A DNA stretch of 40,722 nt from Bacteroidales bacterium UBA6244 (GTDB taxonomy: Bacteria; Bacteroidota; Bacteroidia; Bacteroidales; F082): NCBI GenBank assembly GCA_002440885.1, contig DJVY01000127.1, positions 1-40,722 of the forward strand, read 5' to 3'. This document shows, in pieces, positions 24,195-31,400 of this stretch; position 1 is the stretch's first letter; every line of letters starts with the position of its first letter. The notes beneath the pieces were generated by a model. The model saw only the letters and a program-made list of their open reading frames with translations, had not been told where the DNA came from and made no database searches. The translations under genes and the position numbers were made by a program.

Positions 24195-26144
24195 TTACGA
24201 AATCAGGATAGCGTCAAATTTACATACATCAAAACAGTTTCCGCACGAAATACATTTCTCTTCCACAATAAAATGCGGGGCCTTTCTGGAGCCAATGATT
24301 GCATCTGTAGGACATTTCTTAGCGCAAACGGTACATCCGGTACATTTATCGACATCTATTTTAAATACACGAAGTTCAGTACACACGTTGGCCGGACATT
24401 TTCTGTCGAAGATATGTTCTTCGTATTCATGCCGGAACCATTTCAGGGTACTGAGCACTGGATTTGGAGCTGTTTGCCCCAGTCCGCATAAAGATGTTTC
24501 TTTAATTACTTTTCCAAGCTTTTCGAGTTGCATGATGCCTTTAAACCTTTCGAGGGTTTCGTACTGGGAACCATCTTTTGGTTTGTGGGTAATGCTTTCA
24601 AGTATTTCGAGCATTCGTTTTGTGCCTTCACGACAAGGGATACATTTTCCGCAACTCTCGCGCTGAATAAAATCCATGAAAAATTTGGCTACATCCACCA
24701 TGCAAGTATCCTCGTCCATAACAACCAAGCCACCTGATCCCATCATCGCGCCAATTTTCAGCAACGATTCGTACTCAATTTGAATATCCAGGTTAGCCTC
24801 GGTGATACATCCACCTGAAGGACCGCCAATTTGAACTGATTTAAACTTCTTACCATTAGGGATTCCACCTGCGATGTCGAAAATAACCTGACGTATGGTT
24901 GTCCCCATCGGTACTTCCACCAATCCTGTAAGTGTCACTTTTCCCGACAAGGCAAAAACTTTGGTACCTTTACTAAACTCAGTCCCAATTGACTGATACT
25001 TGGCTATGCCACTGGCAAAAATTTCAGGCAACGATGAAAGCGTTTCCACATTATTGATGATAGTCGGTTTACCAAAAAGACCACTTACTGCCGGAAACGG
25101 AGGTCTTGGCCTGGGCATTCCGCGCTTTCCTTCGATTGAATTAATGAGTGCCGTTTCTTCACCACAAACAAACGCACCTGCTCCCATTTTCACCTTGATA
25201 TCGAAATCGATACCGCTACCGAAAATATTTTTCCCTAACACGCCAAGTTCTCTGGCTTGCTTCAAGGCTACATCCAAACGTTTTATCGCCAATGGGTATT
25301 CAGCCCTGATATAAACGTATGCTTTTGTAGCACCGATACCATAAGCGGCAATGGCCATCCCTTCAATCAAGCGGTGTGGATCACCCTCAATCACAGCACG
25401 ATCCATAAAAGCACCGGGGTCACCCTCATCGGCATTACAAATCAAATACTTTTGATCGGCTGGCGTATTGTGAGCAAACTTCCACTTCTTGCCTGTTGGA
25501 AATCCGCCACCACCTCGACCACGAAGACCACTTTGTTCAACCAAATCACACACCTCAGACGAAGTGTTGTTGGTTAACAATTGGAGATAACTTGCATACC
25601 CCCCCAAGGCAATGTATTCCTCAATGCTAACCGGGTTAACGATACCACAGTTCTTTAGCACAACACGTGTCTGCGGAGCGAAAAACGGATGCTCCATCAG
25701 GTTTGGCACACCTTCCCATCGCCGGGATGTTTCACCAGGAAACTGACCAAGCACCTCTGCTTCTTCAGGCATCTCCAGATTAAATACCGACTTCAGGACA
25801 GAATCTACTTTTTCAGCCGTAATTTTCTGAAATGATATACGGTTAAGGCCGGGAAGCTGTATGTCGAGCAGTGGTTCGGCAGAACACAACCCAATACAAC
25901 CAACTTCAACAACTTCTGCGTCGATGTGATTGTTTTCCAGATACAATCTGGTTTGTGCTAGTGTTTTTGCAGCTCCTGCACCCAACCCACAAGTGCCGGC
26001 TCCAATAAAAATCACCGGCTTTTCAATCTGTTTTCGGGTATAACGGGCAGTAAACTCAGGCAAACTAAGCTCAGTATCTTTGCTAAAAACATGCTGAACT
26101 TTGGCAATCAGGCCGGTTTGATGCATCATATTATTATCACTCAT
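24195..26144 (-). CDS. hydB: NAD-linked [FeFe]-hydrogenase flavoprotein subunit HydB (NuoF-like)
   Basis: The 649-residue subunit binds FMN and NAD(H). Residues about 40-120 form a thioredoxin-like [2Fe-2S] domain with GTCGLGAG and VGCIGLCSAEP (Cys52, 82, 86; only three obvious cysteines). The NuoF core follows: GLRGRGGGGFPTGKKW (207-222), the FMN-binding NADEGDPGAFMDR (237-249) and GAGAFVCGEETALINSIEG. The [4Fe-4S] site is Cys498/501/504 plus Cys553 (ESCGKCIPCREGT). The C terminus adds two ferredoxin clusters (Cys601/604/607/611 and Cys631/634/637/641), preceded by a conserved-looking Cys583/588 pair. This layout is that of bifurcating HydABC enzymes. It starts 3 bases after hydC. Confidence 0.96.
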   Translation of the reverse strand: MSDNNMMHQTGLIAKVQHVFSKDTELSLPEFTARYTRKQIEKPVIFIGAGTCGLGAGAAKTLAQTRLYLENNHIDAEVVEVGCIGLCSAEPLLDIQLPGLNRISFQKITAEKVDSVLKSVFNLEMPEEAEVLGQFPGETSRRWEGVPNLMEHPFFAPQTRVVLKNCGIVNPVSIEEYIALGGYASYLQLLTNNTSSEVCDLVEQSGLRGRGGGGFPTGKKWKFAHNTPADQKYLICNADEGDPGAFMDRAVIEGDPHRLIEGMAIAAYGIGATKAYVYIRAEYPLAIKRLDVALKQARELGVLGKNIFGSGIDFDIKVKMGAGAFVCGEETALINSIEGKRGMPRPRPPFPAVSGLFGKPTIINNVETLSSLPEIFASGIAKYQSIGTEFSKGTKVFALSGKVTLTGLVEVPMGTTIRQVIFDIAGGIPNGKKFKSVQIGGPSGGCITEANLDIQIEYESLLKIGAMMGSGGLVVMDEDTCMVDVAKFFMDFIQRESCGKCIPCREGTKRMLEILESITHKPKDGSQYETLERFKGIMQLEKLGKVIKETSLCGLGQTAPNPVLSTLKWFRHEYEEHIFDRKCPANVCTELRVFKIDVDKCTGCTVCAKKCPTDAIIGSRKAPHFIVEEKCISCGNCFDVCKFDAILIS

Positions 26145-26147
26145 ATC

Positions 26148-26609
26148 CTATTCCCCCAAATTTTTGTAGTGATCTAAAATCTCTTTAATCGTCTGAGACG
26201 TCACTTTGGCGTGAAATTCGCCGTTAACGCAAATAACCGGCGCAAGACCACAAGCTCCTATGCAGGCCACCACCTCAACGCTAAAGACTCCATCGCGTGT
26301 GGTTTGTCCGGCCTTAACTTTCAGGTGTTTTTCCAGCTCTTGCAATACGGTTGACGATCCCAGCACATGACAGGCCGTACCCCGGCATACCTGCACGTGG
26401 TACTTTCCATAAGGCTCAAACCTGAATTGATTGTAAAAGGTGGCTACACCGAAAATCTTACTCACAGGTATATCCAGATGTTTACCAACTTCCACTATTG
26501 ATTTTTTGGACAAATACCCTTCAGTTACCTGAATATCCTGAAGAATAGGTATCAGACTGTCGCGCCCGCAATCGGGGTACTTGCTGATAATATTTTGAAC
26601 AACATTCAT
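26148..26609 (-). CDS. hydC: NAD-linked [FeFe]-hydrogenase subunit HydC (NuoE-like)
   Basis: The 153-residue protein is a NuoE-type [2Fe-2S] thioredoxin-fold subunit. An N-terminal helical part (residues 1-60, with SLIPILQDIQVTEGYL and IFGVATFYNQF) precedes the cluster motifs Cys75-x4-Cys80 (CRGTACHVLGS) and Cys116-x3-Cys120 (ACIGACGLAPV). It passes electrons between HydB's flavin and the HydA iron-sulfur chain. hydB follows after 3 bases, so the two are translated from one message. The receiver gene at 26660 ends 50 bases upstream and may be co-transcribed. Confidence 0.96.
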   Translation of the reverse strand: MNVVQNIISKYPDCGRDSLIPILQDIQVTEGYLSKKSIVEVGKHLDIPVSKIFGVATFYNQFRFEPYGKYHVQVCRGTACHVLGSSTVLQELEKHLKVKAGQTTRDGVFSVEVVACIGACGLAPVICVNGEFHAKVTSQTIKEILDHYKNLGE

Positions 26610-26659
26610 TACTTGTAATTTTTTTGGTAATTCACGAATTCATGTGTATGGCCAACATG

Positions 26660-27160
26660 CTAGTCAGCCAACTGTTTCTCAATTTCCGGAATCAATACGT
26701 CAGCACTAACAGGTTTTCTGACAAAGGCATTCACTGGAAACCAAATACTTTCTTCGTTTTCATTCAGGTAGTCAACACCGGCATTTCCTGTTACGAGGTC
26801 TTTGACCAAAATAACGCGTAAATCGCTATAAGCCGGATCTTTGCGAAACTCTCTTGCCATAGCCTGAACGCTAGGTTTGGTGGTGGTTAACACATCAATC
26901 GAAGTTTGAATTACGATCGGCATATTTTTCAACTCAGGGTCATCCAGAATTTCTTTTGCCAGCTCAAAACCTTCAAAATGAGTGGTCATCATAACATCCA
27001 GAATGGCCAGATCAGGTTTCTCCTTTTTTAGCAATTCAATACCCTGCTTTTTGTCATGAGCAGACAATACTTCATAACCTTTTGATTTTAAGATAGCTTC
27101 AACTACGGTGATGATATCGATGTCGTCATCAACAATTACAATTTTTTTCTTGGTTTTCAT
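26660..27160 (-). CDS. Single-domain response regulator at the head of the hydrogenase cluster
   Basis: The 166-residue protein is a receiver domain with no output domain: acidic pocket VDDDID (10-15), phosphorylation site Asp55 (AILDVMMTTHFEGF) and conserved Lys149 (FVRKPV). A normal receiver has about 22 residues between the beta4 Thr (Thr86) and this lysine; here there are 63, so roughly 40 extra residues lie in the alpha4/beta5 region (around 90-140, including KPSVQAMAREFRKDPAYSDL and GVDYLNENEESIWF). This may be a recognition insert. It is the first gene of the cluster, downstream of a Rex-like site and a perfect palindrome. Confidence 0.9.
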   Translation of the reverse strand: MKTKKKIVIVDDDIDIITVVEAILKSKGYEVLSAHDKKQGIELLKKEKPDLAILDVMMTTHFEGFELAKEILDDPELKNMPIVIQTSIDVLTTTKPSVQAMAREFRKDPAYSDLRVILVKDLVTGNAGVDYLNENEESIWFPVNAFVRKPVSADVLIPEIEKQLAD

Positions 27161-27187
27161 GGTGTAGACATTTATGGTTTTTACGAT

Positions 27188-27203
27188 GTAAAAGTACTTT
27201 TAC
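27188..27203. promoter_or_regulatory. Perfect 16-bp palindrome upstream of the hydrogenase cluster
   Basis: GTAAAAGTACTTTTAC is a perfect inverted repeat 27 bases before the ATG of the first cluster gene. A 9-base half-site, GTAAAAGTA, recurs at 27300-27308 in the same divergent region. Its strand-minus half TACTTTTA also resembles a -7 element, so it could be an operator overlapping the promoter. The protein that binds it is unknown. Confidence 0.5.
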
Positions 27204-27225
27204 TAAACCTATTGCTTAAGGCAGT

Positions 27226-27243
27226 TTGTTACTGTTTTCACAA
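27226..27243. promoter_or_regulatory. Candidate Rex-type redox operator upstream of the hydrogenase cluster
   Basis: The 18 bases TTGTTACTGTTTTCACAA match the Rex consensus TTGTGAA-N4-TTCACAA at 12 of 14 arm positions; the right arm is perfect, the left differs at two. Rex is an NADH/NAD+-sensing repressor known to control fermentative and hydrogenase genes in other anaerobes. The site is 66-83 bases upstream of the first gene of the cluster. No rex gene lies in the window. Confidence 0.45.
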
Positions 27244-27378
27244 GCAGGTGAGTACTGTTTTTCCATGTGATAAAGCAGTACAAAGAAGCAGGGATTTGCG
27301 TAAAAGTATTGGTTATTCAACAAACAAAAATTGGTTCGGTTTCAAGACACAGATATCATCACAACAAGACAATTTATC

Positions 27379-27386
27379 TATTTTTG
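27379..27386 (+). promoter_or_regulatory. Putative -7 element of the NUDIX gene
   Basis: TATTTTTG matches TAnnTTTG and its G lies 4 bases before the ATG at 27391. The predicted transcript would be nearly leaderless. No -33 box was found. The remaining divergent region (27161-27390) holds the regulatory sites described separately and no gene. Confidence 0.45.
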
Positions 27387-27390
27387 TCAC

Positions 27391-28017
27391 ATGGATATAT
27401 TTGAGGATTTTGTTGCTGTTTTGCGAAGTAAAATGCTATCGCCATGGCTTCCGGGCATGAAGGCACAGCTAAAAATGGCTCCTACCGGGAGAAGAAGCGA
27501 GTTAAGCACTGTTGCTGAAAACCCAAGAGAAAGTGCCGTTTTGATTTCATTTTTCCCAAAAAACAATCAACCCCATCTGGTCATGATAAAAAGAGCTGTC
27601 GACAAGAGTGTACACAGTGGGCAGGTTTCTTTTCCGGGTGGTAAAACTGAGAAATCCGACCCCTCGCTTAAACACACGGCGTTGCGTGAAGCCGAAGAAG
27701 AGGTGGGAATTACCCCTTCAAAAGTTGAAGTTTTAGGAAAACTTTCTGATCTCTATATTCCGCCAAGCAATTTTTCCGTAACTCCTTTTGTAGGGTTCTT
27801 AACAAAAGAGCCTGATTTTGTAACCAACGGTGAAGTCGACCGCTTGCTCATCATCAACTGGAACCATCTGACAAACCCTGCAAACACCTCACTTCAAAGG
27901 CTACAACACCGAACGGGTTCAATAGAAGCACCATGTTATCTGATAAATGGCGATGTTATTTGGGGTGCTTCAGCCATGATTCTGGCTGAGTTAATAGAGC
28001 TTATTACGTCAAACTAA
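27391..28017 (+). CDS. NUDIX hydrolase, coenzyme A diphosphatase-like
   Basis: The ATG at 27391 (MDIFEDFVAVLRSK, 208 residues) is preferred to an in-frame TTG at 27331, which would add a low-complexity N terminus. The NUDIX box is GQVSFPGGKTEKSD (77-90) with TALREAEEEVGI (96-107), containing the metal-binding REAEEE. The preceding LVMIKRAVDKSVHSGQVSFPGG resembles the NudL/UPF0035 signature of CoA diphosphatases, which hydrolyse CoA to phosphopantetheine and 3',5'-ADP. Substrate is therefore a reasonable inference, not proven. It is the only plus-strand gene between 6200 and 40722 and faces away from the hydrogenase cluster. Confidence 0.9.
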   Translation: MDIFEDFVAVLRSKMLSPWLPGMKAQLKMAPTGRRSELSTVAENPRESAVLISFFPKNNQPHLVMIKRAVDKSVHSGQVSFPGGKTEKSDPSLKHTALREAEEEVGITPSKVEVLGKLSDLYIPPSNFSVTPFVGFLTKEPDFVTNGEVDRLLIINWNHLTNPANTSLQRLQHRTGSIEAPCYLINGDVIWGASAMILAELIELITSN

Positions 28018-28036
28018 CACCTGACAGATCAGGCAT

Positions 28037-28059
28037 AAAAAAACCCCTCTTGGAGGGGT
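28037..28059 (-). terminator. Rho-independent terminator after DUF3467 gene
   Basis: On the minus strand the 7-bp stem ACCCCTC / GAGGGGT with a 3-base loop is followed by seven T residues (28037-28043, sharing one base with the stem). It lies about 37 bases after the DUF3467 stop and is a textbook terminator, ending the rpoBC transcription unit. Confidence 0.85.
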
Positions 28060-28095
28060 AGATTTATCAAAATGGCAGTTTCGCGAGGCGATAAA

Positions 28096-28410
28096 TCAGG
28101 CCTGCGCTGTAGGACCACCCATTGAGAAAGGTGGTAAACCTCCATCTTTATTTTCTTTAATCGGCCCATGCAATGCCTCAAATTTACGAACATTATCTGC
28201 CAATGCTTTGTGTAATCTTTTTGCATGCTCTGGGGTTAGTATAATTCTTGATTTCACTTTAGCCTTAGGAGCACCGGGCATGAGTTTCACAAAATCAATA
28301 ATAAATTCGGCATGTGAATGGGTAATAATTGCCAGATTGGAATAGATTCCTTCAGCAATATCTTCTGGTAAGTCGATATTGATTTTGTTGGCGTTTTTTT
28401 GATCTTCCAT
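28096..28410 (-). CDS. DUF3467 family protein
   Basis: The 104-residue protein belongs to DUF3467: IDLPEDIAEGIYSNLAIITHS (about 12-32), EFIIDFVKLMPGAPKAKVKSRI (35-56) and LTPEHAKRLHKALADNVRKFE (58-78). The function is unknown. In Bacteroidota this gene commonly sits directly downstream of rpoC, as here (54 bases after it, with an intervening hairpin). No signal peptide or membrane segment is seen, and the proline/glycine-rich end looks disordered. A strong terminator follows. Family and context are firm; any role linked to RNA polymerase is conjecture. Confidence 0.9.
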   Translation of the reverse strand: MEDQKNANKINIDLPEDIAEGIYSNLAIITHSHAEFIIDFVKLMPGAPKAKVKSRIILTPEHAKRLHKALADNVRKFEALHGPIKENKDGGLPPFSMGGPTAQA

Positions 28411-28425
28411 ATTTTCTAATATTAA

Positions 28426-28453
28426 AGAAAAGCACCCCGAAGAGTGCTTTTCT
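28426..28453 (-). terminator. Hairpin between rpoC and DUF3467, terminator or attenuator
   Basis: A perfect 10-bp stem, AGAAAAGCAC / GTGCTTTTCT, with an 8-base loop starts 12 bases after the rpoC stop. The bases after it on the minus strand are only partly T-rich (TTAATATT), so it may reduce rather than stop read-through into DUF3467, or protect the rpoC 3' end. Confidence 0.6.
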
Positions 28454-28464
28454 GTTGATTTTAA

Positions 28465-31400
28465 TTAATCCTCATCAGTATTTAGAACAGACTCATAATC
28501 GTCTTTCGCACCTACGATAATATCTTCATAGTCACGTAAGCCGGTTCCAGCCGGTATCTTATGTCCAACGATAACATTTTCTTTAAGACCAAGCAAGTTG
28601 TCAGCCTTGGCTGTAATGGAGGCTACGGTAAGCACCTTGGTTGTTTCCTGGAAGGATGCGGCGGATATCCAACTATTGGTTTGCAATGAGGCGCGCGTAA
28701 TACCCTGCAACACCTGAGTGGCTGTTGCTGGCTGAGCACTACGTGCTTCCACGAGTTTTCTGTCGCGGCGTCTCAAGGCCGAATTCTCATCACGCAGTTT
28801 ACGTGCACTAACAATTTGTCCCTGACGTAAGTTTTCAGAATCACCCGGGTCAACCACAACCATCTGGCCGTAGATTTCGTCGTTTACTTCTTGAAAATCG
28901 ACTCTGTTCACCAGTTCACCTTCCAAAAAGCGGGTATCACCAGAATCTTCCACCCTCACCTTGCGCATCATCTGACGGACAATTGCTTCAAAGTGTTTGT
29001 CGTTGATTTTCACCCCCTGGAGACGGTAAACCTCTTGCACTTCATTCACGATATACTCCTGAACAGCCATTGGGCCTTTAATAGCGAGAATATCAGAAGG
29101 AGTCATAACGCCGTCAGAGAGCGGAGTTCCGGCTTTTACAAAGTCGTTTTTCTGAGCAAGTATCTGTTTTGATGTAGAAACAAGGTATTTCTTTTCCTCA
29201 CCTGTCTTGGAGGTAATTATCACCTCACGGTTACCGCGTTTCAATTTAGGACTAAAGCTTACCACACCATCAATTTCGGAAACCACAGCCGGATCGCTGG
29301 GGTTACGTGCTTCAAACAATTCGGTAACACGTGGCAAACCACCTGTGATGTCGCCAGATTTTCCAAATGCACGAGGAATTTTTACTAAAATATCTCCGGC
29401 CTTGATCTTTGATCCTTCATCAACCAAAATATGTGAGCCTACAGGCAAGTCATATGTGCTGGTAATCAGGCCTTCTTTGTCGAGTACTTTAATAATCGGG
29501 TTCTTGTTTTTCAAACGTGACTCAACAATAACCTTTTCAAAATATCCGGTTTGTTCATCCGATTCCACACGGTAGGTGATTCCTTCGATGATGTGTTCAA
29601 AAGAAATGCTACCCGGAACTTCAGAAATGATGACAGCGTTGTATGGATCCCAATCAGCAATGATATCGCCTTTGGTAACATTAGAACCGTTGGCTTTATA
29701 AAGGTGAGCAGAATAGGGAATGTTGGCAGAAGCCAAAACTACTCCAGTCGAAAGATCCAAAATTTTCATCTCGGCCGAACGACCTACTACAACTTCATAT
29801 TTCTTGCCTTCGTTGCTGGTATAGTTAACGGTACGCAGCTCCTCTATTTCAAGTCGCCCATCAAATTTGGCTTCAACACGTGAGGTTGCAGCAATATTAG
29901 AAGCTGTACCCCCTTGGTGGAAGGTTCTCAAAGTTAACTGAGTACCAGGCTCTCCAATTGATTGGGCAGCAATTACCCCAACGGCCTCGCCTTTTTGTAC
30001 CAGTCGGCCTGAAGCCAGGTTACGACCATAGCACAAAGCACAAACTCCACGTTTTGATTCGCACGTAAGTACCGAACGTATTTCAACACTTTCTATGGGA
30101 GAATCCTCAATTACTTTGGCTACCTCTTCAGTAATTTCACGGCCAGCCTCAATTATCAACTCGCCAGTTAAAGGATGATACACATCATGCAAGGTAACAC
30201 GACCCAAAATTCTGTCGTATAAACTTTCAACAACATCTTCATTCTTTTTGAGTGCAGTGATCGAAAGTCCGCGTAAAGTACCGCAGTCCTCCTCATTTAT
30301 CACCACATCTTGTGCCACATCTACCAAACGACGAGTCAGGTATCCGGCATCAGCAGTCTTCAATGCAGTATCTGCCAAACCTTTACGTGCACCGTGGGTC
30401 GAAATGAAATACTCAAGAACCGACAATCCTTCCTTAAAATTAGAAAGAATCGGGTTTTCGATAATTTCACCACCTTTAGCACCTGATTTCTGTGGTTTGG
30501 CCATCAAACCCCTCATCCCAGAAAGCTGACGGATTTGTTCTTTCGAACCACGAGCACCTGAATCCAGCATCATGTATACAGGATTAAAGCCCTGATCGTC
30601 TTGCGACAGCTCCTTCATCAAAGTATTGGTAAGATGAGAGTTGGCATGTGTCCAGATATCAATAATCTGGTTATATCTTTCGTTGTTGGTAATGAACCCC
30701 ATATTGTAGTTGTTCAACACCTCTTCAACCTCTTCATTGGCTTTCTTGATCAAGGTATCTTTTATTTCAGGCACAAGCACGTTGCCCAGATTAAAAGAAA
30801 GTCCACCTTTAAAAGCGGTAACGAAACCGAGATTTTTAATGTCATCAAGGAATTTTGCCGTTACATCAGTACTGGTAACTTTAAGGATATCGCCGATGAT
30901 GTCGCGCAAAGCCTTTTTCGTCATCAACGAGTTGATATAGCCATATTGTTTTGGAACGTATTGATTGAAGATAACACGACCAACAGTAGTTTCGATAAGC
31001 TTATTAACCGGAACACCTTTTTCTATATCATCCACTTTTACCTGAATGATGGCGTGCAAGTCAACTCTTTTCTCATTGTAAGCAATGTACACTTCCTCAG
31101 GCGAATAGAACTTCATTCCCTCACCCTTTACAGGATGTTCAGGCGTACTTTTACGGGGTTTGGTGATATAATAAAGTCCCAAAACCATGTCTTGAGAAGG
31201 AACGGTAATTGGCGCTCCGTTGGCAGGGTTCAGGATGTTGTGCGAAGCCAGCATCAGAATCTGAGCTTCAAGTACAGCAGCATTCCCGAGTGGCACGTGC
31301 ACAGCCATCTGGTCACCGTCGAAGTCGGCGTTAAACGCAGTACAAACCAACGGGTGGAGCTGGATGGCTTTTCCTTCGACCAATTTTGGCTGGAAGGCCT

